This document shows, one piece after another, positions 26,793 to 35,615 of a DNA stretch of 64,000 nt (its first letter is position 1; every line of letters begins with the position of its first letter). Location of the stretch: assembly GCA_963763325.1 (NCBI GenBank), contig CAVXOL010000024.1, forward strand, positions 124,001 to 188,000, read 5' to 3'. A program made the position numbers and the translations under genes. The DNA comes from JBBECJ01 sp963763325 (GTDB lineage: Bacteria; Chloroflexota; Chloroflexia; Thermomicrobiales; CFX8). The notes beneath the pieces are model-generated. The model ran no database searches. It was not told the origin of the DNA and saw only the letters and a list, made by a program, of their open reading frames with translations.

Positions 26793-28190
26793 TCATGCGC
26801 CAGCTCCAACCTGTTTCTGCCGAGGATTCGGTTTGATGTTCTGGTTCGAGCGGAAGATGTTGGCTGGGTCGTACATGGTCTTCAGCGCCACGAGCCGATT
26901 GTAGTTGTCGCCGTAGGCTTCGCGAACCCGCGCTTCACCCTCGTCGTGGACCTCCTGGAGATCGTTGACGTAGACACCGCCGGAAAGGTTCGGCTGCAGA
27001 TCTCGATGGAAGGCGCGCGTCCACTCGATGTTGCGATCGCTGTCTTCCCGGTTTTCCCAGGCAGAGAGCGTCACCACATTGTAGATCGCACGACGGTGAG
27101 CATAGGCCATGGCATGTGACGCAACCTGCCCGGCGACGCCGTCGTTCCCGGCAATGAGGATCACAGTGAATTGGGAAGGAACCTGCGGCGCATATTCAAC
27201 GATGACGTCGATCGCGCCATCGGTGAGGGCACGAGACAGGCCCGCCTTCCAGTGATTCTGCCGGCCCGGAGGTGCTGCCTGGGAAAGGATGGCCTGCTGA
27301 TCGAGGTACGTCGTCGGTCGGAGCAGGTCGACGATGGGCTTGCCGAATCGGCGCAGCGGTTCGACCGCCGCCATCCCTGCCGCCAGACCACCGCTGTAGC
27401 AGACGGCAATTGCCACCACCTGATTGCCATCCAGGCCGGTCAGCACGGCTGCATAGGCAGTCAACTCCAGTGGCGCCGTATCCACAAGCTCCCGGTAGAA
27501 CTGCAGCACGTCCCGGAGTTGGTCGAACGCGTAGAGCACCATGCCGCCGAGGATGTCCGGCCCGACCGGGTGGAGCCGAAACTCAAAGGATGTCACGACT
27601 CCGACGTTTGCGCCAGCGCCTCGAATCGCCCAGAACAGATCAGGGTTCTCGTCCGCGCTCGCGTAGCGACGTTGTCCATCAGCCGTCACGATATCGACCG
27701 ACAGGAGATTGTCGATCGTCAGGCCATGCTTGTTGGTCAGCCATCCGAACCCGCCTCCGAGCGTCAGCCCCGCGACTCCGGTGTCGGCGACGGTCCCGCC
27801 AACCGTGGCGAGCCCGAACGCCTGGGCTTCCTGATCGAACTCATCCCAGAGCACTCCCGGCTCCACGCGGGCTGTACGAGCGCCGGGATCGATGCGGATT
27901 CCCTTCATCAGCGACAGATCGATGATGAGGCCATCGTCGACCAGGCAGGAGCCGGCAACGTTGTGCCCACCGCCACGAACGGACATCTGGTAGCCGTGCT
28001 CGATCCCGAACTGAAGCGCGTTCACCACGTCGGACACGCTCCGGCAGCGCGCCATGATCGCTGGCCGGCGATCGATCATGGCATTCCAGATGGACCTGAC
28101 GGCATCGTACTCCGGGTCATGCGGGAGCACGATCGTTCCACGAAAACGCGAACGGAGTTCATCGACTGCTCGGGCTGATGTCGTGTACAT
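26793..28190 (-). CDS. FAD-binding oxidoreductase, berberine-bridge type
   Basis: The protein has 465 residues. The N-terminal PCMH-type FAD domain includes SVRGGGHNVAGSCLVDDG, where His76 is the likely 8-alpha FAD attachment site, and GVAGLTLGGGFGWLTNKHGL near 140. The C-terminal BBE segment ends YGDNYNRLVALKTMYDPANIF. Such enzymes oxidise alcohols, sugars or alkaloid-like compounds; the substrate is not inferable. There is no signal peptide. It is divergent from the HTH regulator at 28331, with 140 bp between, so that regulator may control it. Confidence 0.88.
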   Translation of the reverse strand: MYTTSARAVDELRSRFRGTIVLPHDPEYDAVRSIWNAMIDRRPAIMARCRSVSDVVNALQFGIEHGYQMSVRGGGHNVAGSCLVDDGLIIDLSLMKGIRIDPGARTARVEPGVLWDEFDQEAQAFGLATVGGTVADTGVAGLTLGGGFGWLTNKHGLTIDNLLSVDIVTADGQRRYASADENPDLFWAIRGAGANVGVVTSFEFRLHPVGPDILGGMVLYAFDQLRDVLQFYRELVDTAPLELTAYAAVLTGLDGNQVVAIAVCYSGGLAAGMAAVEPLRRFGKPIVDLLRPTTYLDQQAILSQAAPPGRQNHWKAGLSRALTDGAIDVIVEYAPQVPSQFTVILIAGNDGVAGQVASHAMAYAHRRAIYNVVTLSAWENREDSDRNIEWTRAFHRDLQPNLSGGVYVNDLQEVHDEGEARVREAYGDNYNRLVALKTMYDPANIFRSNQNIKPNPRQKQVGAGA

Positions 28191-28330
28191 CTGGACCGTG
28201 ACTTACCTCTTCATCGCCTCGCGACATCCGATGTACAATGGTGATCTACTGCTATCAAGGTCGTATGAACTCAGTGTAGTGAGCAATCACCCTGACGCTG
28301 CGCCATTCCTGACTCAAAAGGGGCTCAACA

Positions 28331-30001
28331 ATGGTTTCCTCCCGATCCACGCGCCCGTACTGGAGCCAGGTCCTGCGAGCTCTCCGGGAAGCCCGGGGAA
28401 TCACGCAGGACGGTTGGGCAATGCAGATCGGGTACGGCCGGGCAACGGTCAGGCGCTGGGAGTCGGGCGAGACGGTTCCTTCCGCTGAAGCAGAGGCGAA
28501 CATCATCCGGCTCTGTCGTGAGCGGGCGCTGTTTCGGCGCTTCACCGATGGTCCGCTGGCCGGGATGGATGTCTCCGCCGAATGGCTGGCCGACCTCCTG
28601 GCAGCCGCGCGCCTCGGATCGGCGGATGGGAGCGCTTCTGCATACGACCAGAAAGCGTTGCCAGCCGGAGAGATTCCGCCAACGCAGTACGCGCATAGTG
28701 GAGACGTCGCGATTGCCTTTCAGGTCTTTGGATCAGGCCCAGCCAACCTGGTAATGACCCCGGGTTTCGTGTCGCATCGCGAGCTCGAGTGGGAACATCC
28801 GGCAACCGCGAACTTCTTCAATCGGTTTGGAGCGATCGGCCGTGTGGCGATCTTCGACAAGCGTGGGACTGGCATGTCCGATCGGGTGTCGTCAGGAACG
28901 CTTGAAGAGCGCATGGATGATATCCGGGCCGTCATGGACGCCGCGGGAATGTATGAGGCAGCGCTGATCGGCGTCTCCGAGGGCGTGCCGCTCTCGATTC
29001 TGTTTGCGGCTACCTATCCCCAACGGACTAGAGCGCTGGTGCTCTATGGCGGAATGGTGTGTGCCTGGGACCCGCTTGGTGAGCGGGTACCGCTGCTTGA
29101 AGGGGAGATCGACCGTGTCCGGCGGACCTGGGGAACTCCTGATCCATCCTTCTTGCGCGAGAATGCGCCGAGCGTTGCTGGAGACCCTGCCGAGGAGAAA
29201 TGGTGGGCCACACATATGCGGATGAGCGCCAGCCCGGGAGCGGCGATCGCGCGCATGAAGATGAACGCCGACATTGATGTTCGGCATGTGCTTCCGTCAA
29301 TCCGGGTTCCAACCCTCATACTGCACCGGGCTGGCAACAGCTCGGCACCATCCGAGCAGAACCGCTATCTTGCGGCACACATTCCAGGGGCACGGAACGT
29401 GGAGCTTGACGGCGTCGACTATCTGCCGATGTACGGGGATGTCGACAGCATGATCAATGAGATCGACGCGTTCCTGAACGAGCACCAGGCGGTGTCCGAT
29501 GTCGATAGTGTGCTGGCAACGGTTCTCACGCTGGAGCCGCACATCGATCCGGAAATGCCGATGGCCGCTCAGGCACAGGTTGTCAGGGCCTTCGCCGATC
29601 TCGCCCGGAACCAGGTGTATCGCTTCAGAGGACGCCAGATCAGCTCAGATCGTTCGAATCTGGTTGCGGGCTTCGACGGCCCCAGCCGCGCAGTGAGATG
29701 TGCCCTCACGATTCGGGACGCGTCCAGATCGTTCGGAGTCAGCGTCCGGGCCGGGCTGCATACGGGAGAGGTGCTACACCAGAGTGACGACATGACCGGT
29801 CAGGCGCTCGACGTAAGCCTGCGGATTGCCGAGTTGGCTGCGCCAGGCGAGGTGCTGGTTTCGAGCACCGTGACCGATCTCGTGGCAGGTTCCGATCTCT
29901 TCTTCATTGAATGCGAGGAACGCGCGCGTGCTCGAGCGGGGCTACAGTGGCGTGTTTTCCTCGCCGGCTACGCGAGCGACGGCGCCGGCGGGGGCTCATA
30001 G
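28331..30001 (+). CDS. HTH protein with degenerate alpha/beta-hydrolase and class III cyclase-like domains
   Basis: ATG 28331 follows AAGGGG. The 556-residue protein has three parts: an HTH (residues about 11-60, LREARGITQDGWAMQIGYGR), an alpha/beta-hydrolase fold (about 118-395; DKRGTGMSDR, nucleophile-type GVSEG with Ser216) and a C-terminal cyclase-homology region (about 405-550; FDGPSRAVRCALTIRD, VRAGLHTGEV). In related proteins the hydrolase acid and His lie in HRAGD and DHLP; here they read HRAGN and DYLP. The cyclase metal motifs FTDIVGST and TGDG are replaced. Both enzyme domains thus look inactive, and a ligand-sensing one-component regulator is my inference. Divergent from the oxidoreductase. 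Confidence 0.8.
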   Translation: MVSSRSTRPYWSQVLRALREARGITQDGWAMQIGYGRATVRRWESGETVPSAEAEANIIRLCRERALFRRFTDGPLAGMDVSAEWLADLLAAARLGSADGSASAYDQKALPAGEIPPTQYAHSGDVAIAFQVFGSGPANLVMTPGFVSHRELEWEHPATANFFNRFGAIGRVAIFDKRGTGMSDRVSSGTLEERMDDIRAVMDAAGMYEAALIGVSEGVPLSILFAATYPQRTRALVLYGGMVCAWDPLGERVPLLEGEIDRVRRTWGTPDPSFLRENAPSVAGDPAEEKWWATHMRMSASPGAAIARMKMNADIDVRHVLPSIRVPTLILHRAGNSSAPSEQNRYLAAHIPGARNVELDGVDYLPMYGDVDSMINEIDAFLNEHQAVSDVDSVLATVLTLEPHIDPEMPMAAQAQVVRAFADLARNQVYRFRGRQISSDRSNLVAGFDGPSRAVRCALTIRDASRSFGVSVRAGLHTGEVLHQSDDMTGQALDVSLRIAELAAPGEVLVSSTVTDLVAGSDLFFIECEERARARAGLQWRVFLAGYASDGAGGGS

Positions 30002-30133
30002 GTTGGGCGTTGCTGCCCGGTAGCCAACCGTCCGTTGTCGGCTCCCGCGCCCACGTCATGCGATAGACTCACCGCCCTGAGCGACGAGCGAGTCAATGGG
30101 AGAGCATGATGAAGACACCTCGCCATATGATGC

Positions 30134-30295
30134 CGGCTCTCCCGAGCTTTTGGTGATAACAGTCAAGTAAGGCCACGAAGTGGGGAATAACGGCTGGAAA
30201 TTGCCGTTTGCTTACGAGATCCGAGCCGCATACAGGCGCTTTTAGTGTGGCATCCCTACTGTGGAGCACGCTTCACCAAAAGCTCGGGAGAGCCG
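30134..30295. mobile_element. MITE-like element with 23-bp perfect terminal inverted repeats
   Basis: Arms 30134-30156 and 30273-30295 are exact reverse complements that bound a 162-bp non-coding segment. The outer sequence CGGCTCTCCCGAGCTTTTGG has the look of insertion-sequence ends (ISL3 ends often start GGCTCT, from memory). No target-site duplication is seen. It fills most of the gap 30002-30321, which holds no gene. A long RNA hairpin is the alternative reading. Confidence 0.6.
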
Positions 30296-30321
30296 TCTGA
30301 CAAATCAGTCGTGGTTCAGAT

Positions 30322-30528
30322 CTATGCTTCGAGGTACTGTGACGGACGCAGCCGGCGTTGATCGATCAGCTCATGCATCTCCCGTCGTGCCTGTTCCGGC
30401 AACGTGGACGCGTCGATTGACGAACGCAGGCGATCAATCGCGGGAGTACGATCGTCGTCGCTTATAAGCGATCGCCAAAGTACGAACCCAATCGAAGCGA
30501 CGATGAGGGCAACCACGGTTATCTTCAT
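30322..30528 (-). CDS. Small single-span membrane protein, unknown
   Basis: ATG 30528 gives a 68-residue protein with an N-terminal membrane segment (ITVVALIVASIGFVLW) followed by a charged, helical tail (PAIDRLRSSIDASTLPEQAR). The frame extends further upstream, but that part is basic and unstructured and overlaps the likely promoter. No strong ribosome site is visible. I do not recognise a family. Confidence 0.45.
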   Translation of the reverse strand: MKITVVALIVASIGFVLWRSLISDDDRTPAIDRLRSSIDASTLPEQARREMHELIDQRRLRPSQYLEA

Positions 30529-30711
30529 TCGGTCTTGGTCCCTTTGTTCATGGTGGGCGGAAATAGCGGTCTGCACCTGACGTGATGCGAAGCGTTCTAG
30601 CGTTGATCGCGTTCGTACGGTTCGTCGCAAAGACACCAGAAAGACGAACGAGCGGTCAAGAGACCGCCCGCTCGTCACTTGTCATTGTTTCATCCGAGGC
30701 TCAATCGAAAG

Positions 30712-30785
30712 TGGCTGGGGAGCAGGGACTCGAACCCCAACTGCCTGATCCAGAATCAGGTGTCCTACCATTAGACGACTCCCCA
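30712..30785 (-). tRNA. tRNA-Gln (anticodon CTG)
   Basis: The minus strand folds into a cloverleaf: acceptor TGGGGAG/CTCCCCA, anticodon stem CCTGA/TCAGG around loop TTCTGGA, and T-arm with GTTCGAGTC. Anticodon CTG. The 3' CCA is encoded (30712-30714). Confidence 0.95.
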
Positions 30786-30849
30786 TCGCCGGACGCGACG
30801 ACAAAGTATAGCCATTAACGGCAGGGATCGCAAGCGACGCGCTGAACTT

Positions 30850-32066
30850 TCAGGCGGTTCGTAACTGACCAGGCTGCTCGAGCACTACCTCTCCAAGTTC
30901 CGAGAGTCCTGATCGATCGAGCAGCGCGCCGTCGGTCGCCGTGATCAATAACTGTCCACTTCCCTGCCATGCTTCTTCAAGCAACGTCAGTTGGTGATCA
31001 GAGTCGAGCTCGGACAAGACGTCGTCCAGTAGTAACACCGGTCGCAATTCTAGCTGCTGCGTGGCGGAGTCCAGTTCCGCAAGCTTGAGAGCCAGGACGG
31101 CGAGCCGTTGTTGACCGCGCGAACCGTAACGGGAAAGATCGTGGCCCCCAATACTCAAGTTCAGGTCATCCCGATGTGGCCCGAGTAACGTTGAGCCACG
31201 CGCGAGGTCGGCGGATCGGCCTTCTCGCAGTTGCTGCTCGTAAACGACAGCGATCCGCTGGGCTGCATCCACCGACCCGAGCGGAAGCGATGCAACCTCT
31301 CTCCACCACGGTTCCGTCGATCGAATGGTCGAGGCATATGTAACCAGCAAGTCTCCCGAACGCTCGGACAATGCCACAAAACGCTGACGCGCAATGCTGG
31401 CCATTTGGTGGACTACACTCGCGCGCGCGGCGACGATGTATGAGCCAAGCGCGACGATCTGTTCGTCCCAATACGCGAACTGTTCGACGCCGGCGCCACC
31501 TTCCTGAGCAATCTGACGGAGAAGCCCGTTGCGCTGAGCGAGAATCTTTGCGTAACGCGAGAGGTATCGCAGGTACCGACGGTCGATCTGCGACAGCAGG
31601 ATGTCGAGGAAGCGCCTGCGGACCGAAGGCGAACCAATCACGAGGTCCAGATCATCGGGTGCGAACGTCACAGTTGGGACGAGGCCGACGACATCACCTG
31701 CCCGACGAGGACGATCGGCCACCCGAATGAGCTTCTTTCGTTGACCCGCGCCGTTCGGTCCGCTGTGTGAATATCTCAAGCCGGACTTCCGCGTCGCCGC
31801 GCTCGATCACGCCGACGACACGAGCATACGGCTGGACGCCAAGTTCTTCGCCACTGCCGTGCGCGATCAGGTCCGCGTCGGTCGATCCGCGACGTGGGCG
31901 GGTCGTGGAAAGCAGTTCGACGGCTTCGAGGAGCGTGGATCTTACCGCTGCCGTTCGGTCCGATGATCCGGAGCCCACGAGGCGGAATGTCGAACGAGAT
32001 GTCGCGGTAGACGCGAAACTGTTCCAGCTCCAGATGCGCTAAGCGGACTGACTCCGTTCCATTCAC
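30850..32066 (-). CDS. recF: DNA replication/repair protein RecF (two frameshifts)
   Basis: RecF loads RecA at gaps in DNA. GTG 32066 begins the frame (RLAHLELEQFRVYRDISFDI). The Walker A loop GPNGSGK breaks near 31939; STLLEAVELLSTTRPRRGS continues one frame on, and a second break near 31765 leads into the long C-terminal frame (PTVTFAPDDLDLVIGSPSVR; signature LLLDDVLSELD). Both breaks have the phase of an inserted base, and the joined product is about 405 residues, normal for RecF. It follows dnaN by 12 bp on the same strand. Confidence 0.9.
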
Positions 32067-32078
32067 CCGCGACCGTGG

Positions 32079-33222
32079 CTAATTCGCGCCGATGACCATC
32101 GGCATGATCACGTGGGTGAAGTCGTCAGAGTCGGACGGCTTGATCACGCCGGCTGCGTTGGCTCCCTGGAGTTCGAACGCAACATTCGGGATCGCGCATG
32201 ACACTCAGCACATCGGTCAGGTACCGGCCATTGAACGCGATCTGCATTTCGCCGCCTTCGACCTGCGCGTCGACGTCATCGCGGTTGTCGCCGGTGTCGG
32301 CGGCGTTTCCTGTGACCGTCACTCGGCCCATGTCGAGCGACTCGGATGCCGGCGCAATGTCGAAGCGCACGACATCGTTGGCACTGCGTGAGAAGATGGC
32401 CGCGCGTTTGGCAGCGTCAAGAAGATCCTCGCGGCTGACAACTGTCCGGGTGTTCCAGTCTTTGGGAATGATCTGGCTCAGGTCGGGGAAGGTGCCGTCG
32501 ATTAGTCGAGTCGTAAACCAGATGTCTTCAAGCGACACCAGCAGCTGGCTCTGGTTCGGTGACACCGTCAGCTCAACGACGTCGCCGGCGTCCCCAAGTA
32601 TGCGCGAGAGCTCATTCATCGCCCGGGCCGGAACGATGATCGAGAGTGGCTGCTCGACCGTCTGCCCCAGGCGCGCGTGATGCAACGACATCCTGAAGCC
32701 ATCTGCGGCCGCCAATGACAGCCTGTCGTCTCGGGCAATCAACTGGACCCCGGCAAGAACAGGTCGACTATCGTCGGACGCGGCGGCAAAAACGACATGG
32801 CTGATCGCGTCGCGCAACGTCGCCGGATCGAGACGAAGCGTCATCCCCTCTTTCATCGTCCGGTTCAACGGAGGAAAGTCGTCCGGATCGATTCCGCGAA
32901 TGTGAGCCTCGGTCGCCTTCTGACTGACGGTGACGGTGAGCGGACCTTGATCGAGATTGAGCTGCACTTCTCCAGGCTGCAGGCTACCGACGAAATCGCT
33001 GAGAACGCGAGCCTGGACGGTCGCCTTCCCTTCCTTCTCGACGGCGGCTTCCAGCCGAACCGTAATCCCGATCTCCAGGTTGGTGGCCGAGATCAGCAGT
33101 TGGCCATCGCCAGCCTCAATCAGGTAGTTCCCAAGCACTGGCAACGTGCTCTTGGTCGCGACGGCGCGACCAGCGGTTGATAGCGCCCGATGGAGGCTCT
33201 CCTGGCTGCAACTCACCCGCAC
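32079..33222 (-). CDS. dnaN: DNA polymerase III beta clamp DnaN (frameshifted near 32198)
   Basis: DnaN is the sliding clamp. GTG 33222 is preceded by GAAGGAG at 8-nt spacing and gives VRVSCSQESLHRALSTAGRA; earlier codons in the open frame are not clamp-like. The body is intact up to YLTDVLSV. There one extra base shifts the frame, and the true C-terminus AIPNVAFELQGANAAGVIKP ... FTHVIMPMVIGAN ends at TAG 32079. It is first of a dnaN-recF pair; no dnaA is present beside it. The divergent region upstream carries two SOS-type operators. Confidence 0.93.
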
Positions 33223-33308
33223 CGTTGCCACTCCTTCAGTGTCCGTACACATGCCCGTGGCCGCGAAGTATAGCACAGGCACAGGCCTCAACTGGGCGAA
33301 TGGAAGTA

Positions 33309-33320
33309 GAACACCTGTTC
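33309..33320. promoter_or_regulatory. SOS (LexA) operator 1
   Basis: GAACACCTGTTC fits the GAAC-N4-GTTC operator of Gram-positive-type LexA. It lies 10 bp upstream of the -35 box of the plus-strand promoter and about 90 bp upstream of the dnaN start on the other strand. Confidence 0.7.
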
Positions 33321-33329
33321 GGAAAACAG

Positions 33330-33358
33330 TTGACACGTGGGCAAGGCCGAAGTACAAT
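33330..33358 (+). promoter_or_regulatory. Strong sigma-70-type promoter for the annealing-protein gene
   Basis: TTGACA (33330-33335), 17-bp spacer, TACAAT (33353-33358). This is near-consensus, with predicted start of transcription around 33365, inside or next to operator 2. Confidence 0.75.
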
Positions 33359-33365
33359 TCAGTTC

Positions 33366-33381
33366 TAGAACACCTGTTCTA
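33366..33381. promoter_or_regulatory. SOS (LexA) operator 2
   Basis: TAGAACACCTGTTCTA contains the same GAACACCTGTTC core (33368-33379) with flanks that extend the palindrome. Its place over the expected transcription start would let a bound repressor block the promoter at 33330-33358. Confidence 0.75.
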
Positions 33382-33424
33382 ACAGGTGGCGGGCTCGAGA
33401 GATGACGTGAACGGAGAGATGACG

Positions 33425-34021
33425 ATGAGCGAGCAGTCCGCATTCGACCCAACCCGGCACCTGACCAAGGTGAGTGGCCGCGATTACCTTGAAGTGAAGT
33501 GGCGTCTCGTCTGGCTGCGGGATACTCACCCCGATGCCCAGATCGAGACTGAGATGGTACAGCACCAGAATCAGACGGCGGTCTTCCGCGCCAGGGTGAC
33601 GATTCCAAGCGGCGCCAGCGCAACAGGCTGGGGCAGCGAAGGCTCCGACGACTTCGGCGATTATCTTGAGAAGGCCGAGACCAAGGCCCTTGGTCGCGCA
33701 CTGGCTGCGATGGGGTTCGGAACGCAGTTCTGCCCGGACTACGATTTTGGAGCCGATCGGCAGCGAGTGGTTGACTCGCCAGTCGATATCCGCAGCGGAC
33801 GTGCGGCGAGCGCAGGCAATGGCGCCCGGCAGGAAGCCACACCCCGCCAGGTCAAGTACCTGTACGCAGTTGCGCGCGAAGTTGGCATCGCCAATGACGA
33901 GCTCGAAGAACGGTCGCAGGACGGCTTCGGTTGCTCGATCTCCGAGCTCAGCCGGCGGGACATCTCGGCACTGATCGAGCAGATTCAGGCCGGACGTCCG
34001 GCCCACAGCATCGCTTCCTGA
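33425..34021 (+). CDS. Putative single-strand DNA annealing protein (Rad52/Erf-like)
   Basis: ATG 33425 has GGAGAG at 8-nt spacing; 198 residues. The N-terminal part (YLEVKWRLVWLRDTHPDAQI) and the string DYLEKAETKALGRALAAMGF GTQ at about residues 80-101 resemble phage and bacterial Rad52/Erf-type annealing proteins. The C-terminal helical segment (TPRQVKYLYAVAREVG, about 139-190) is also common in such proteins. Assignment is from memory of these motifs. Two GAACACCTGTTC operators around its promoter suggest induction by DNA damage. A 69-residue gene follows 38 bp downstream. It could instead be an old prophage gene, but no other phage genes are seen. Confidence 0.55.
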   Translation: MSEQSAFDPTRHLTKVSGRDYLEVKWRLVWLRDTHPDAQIETEMVQHQNQTAVFRARVTIPSGASATGWGSEGSDDFGDYLEKAETKALGRALAAMGFGTQFCPDYDFGADRQRVVDSPVDIRSGRAASAGNGARQEATPRQVKYLYAVAREVGIANDELEERSQDGFGCSISELSRRDISALIEQIQAGRPAHSIAS

Positions 34022-34059
34022 CGGAGGTTCTAGCCTGAATCAGGCAGGAGGGATCCAGG

Positions 34060-34269
34060 ATGGTCGCACTTCAGGCAACACCGGTCGCGATCGTTGACGA
34101 TCGAGCGTCGTCCGAAGCCGAGATGCAGCGCGTGCTGTTCCGGCTCGAAGACGGCTTCGAGAAGATCGTCAGAGCTGCCGCTGATGGCGAAGATGTCAGC
34201 CGCTGGGAGGATGTCTGGATCCAGCTGCTGCGTGAATACGAGCAGATGCAGGATCAGCTCGTAGCGTGA
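34060..34269 (+). CDS. Small acidic protein co-transcribed with the annealing protein
   Basis: The 69-residue frame from ATG 34060 (GGAGGGATCCAGG upstream) is predicted mostly helical (EAEMQRVLFRLEDGFEKIVR, DVWIQLLREYEQMQDQLVA) and acidic. A rho-independent terminator follows 30 bp on, so it closes the two-gene unit started at the SOS-type promoter. I do not recognise a family. An accessory or modulator of the annealing protein is a guess from context only. Confidence 0.6.
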   Translation: MVALQATPVAIVDDRASSEAEMQRVLFRLEDGFEKIVRAAADGEDVSRWEDVWIQLLREYEQMQDQLVA

Positions 34270-34298
34270 CGAGCTGTCACAGCACCGAGACGTTGAAG

Positions 34299-34333
34299 AG
34301 CGGAGGCCGGGAGATTCCGGGCCTCCGCTTTTT
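34299..34333 (+). terminator. Rho-independent terminator
   Basis: A GC-rich stem (AGCGGAGGCC paired with GGCCTCCGCT) is followed by TTTTT, directly after the 69-residue gene. Confidence 0.85.
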
Positions 34334-34433
34334 ACTGCCGGCCCGCTGTTGACGTGGATCACTCTGGCTGTTACCGTCCGCGATCGTCAATGGCATCGAC
34401 ACTGATCTCTGGGCGACGATGGAGGAACACGTG

Positions 34434-35615
34434 GTGGCCGAGTATGACCTGGAAGCGGCGCGAGCGAATCTCCCAGTCCTGCGGGAGTGGACCTATCTGA
34501 ATACCGGGACTGTTGGCGTAATGGCCGAGCCGGTCCTGCAAAAGCACCTCGAGTACATCGCAGACCATGAACGATTTGGACATGCGACGCAGTCCCGAGC
34601 GATCGAAGGCTACGAGCGCGCTCGAACGGCGCTGGCGACGCTGACCAATAGCCAACCATCGGATATTGCCCTGAATCGCAACGCGACGGACGGCATTAAC
34701 TGGGTTGCCGCGAACTTTCCGCTCAAAGAAGGTGATGAGGTCATCACCTCTACCGAAGAGCATCCGGCCATGATCTACCCCTGGCTTGCGGCCTGCGAGC
34801 GAACTGGGGCGCGTCTGCGATTCATTGAGTTAAGTACCAGCGAAGATGGCCTGCGTGACGCACTTGGCGCGGCGCTTTCCACGTCAACGCGCGTGGTGGC
34901 ACTGAGCCAGGTATCCTGCGAGACCGGCAAGCGAGTCCCGGTAGAATTCGTGCGCGATTTCGTCGGACCAGAAGTCGCGATCCTGGTCGATGCGTCGCAG
35001 TCAGTGGGTCAGTTTCCGGTCGATATCCCAAGCCTTCGAGCGAACTTCGTGATTGGGAACGGTCACAAGTGGCTGGCGGGCCCAAAGGGGACCGGCTTCG
35101 CGTGGTTCGATCCCGCGACGATCGATCTGGTTCCTCCCGCCTACTTTGGCGACGGCGCCGTCGAGCCGCGCTGGACGCGCGAGTATTACCAGGCAATTCC
35201 CTCTCCCCGCCTGCGCTACGGTGGTGACGCGACCCGCTTTGAGTACGGAACGCGCGCCTGGCACATGTACGAGGCGCTGGCAGATGCGATTGAGTACCAG
35301 GCGGGCTTCGGCTGGGATGCAATCTTCAGTCACGTTGCGCAACTGTCGTCGCTCGCCAAGTCCGTCCTGGAGGAGATTCCCGGCGTTGACGTAGTGACTC
35401 CGCCGGAATGGCAGGAATCGTCTGGCATCGTGACGTTCACGGTTGCCGGGCTGGCCGGTGAGGACATCAGTCGCGAACTCTGGGAGACCGATCGCATCAC
35501 ACAACGCCGGGTCGAGGTCCCGAGTGCGGTCCGCGTCTCGTGCACCTACTTTACGTCCGAGGAAGATGTGACTCGCCTGGGTCGAGCAGTCGACCGGATT
35601 GCGCGCGGTCGCTGA
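34434..35615 (+). CDS. Class V aminotransferase (cysteine-desulfurase-like fold)
   Basis: A PLP enzyme of about 393 residues. GGAGG at 34421 favours GTG 34434 (or 34431) over the ATG at 34419, which has no ribosome site. Motifs: YLNTGTVGVM near the start, EHPAMIYPW, the aspartate string VAILVDASQSVGQFPVDI, and the PLP-lysine segment FVIGNGHKWLAGPKGTGF. Family members include isopenicillin-epimerase-like enzymes, selenocysteine lyases and desulfurases; substrate unknown. There are no sulfur-carrier genes nearby. Its 3' end overlaps the convergent phosphatase gene by 65 bp. Confidence 0.85.
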   Translation: MAEYDLEAARANLPVLREWTYLNTGTVGVMAEPVLQKHLEYIADHERFGHATQSRAIEGYERARTALATLTNSQPSDIALNRNATDGINWVAANFPLKEGDEVITSTEEHPAMIYPWLAACERTGARLRFIELSTSEDGLRDALGAALSTSTRVVALSQVSCETGKRVPVEFVRDFVGPEVAILVDASQSVGQFPVDIPSLRANFVIGNGHKWLAGPKGTGFAWFDPATIDLVPPAYFGDGAVEPRWTREYYQAIPSPRLRYGGDATRFEYGTRAWHMYEALADAIEYQAGFGWDAIFSHVAQLSSLAKSVLEEIPGVDVVTPPEWQESSGIVTFTVAGLAGEDISRELWETDRITQRRVEVPSAVRVSCTYFTSEEDVTRLGRAVDRIARGR

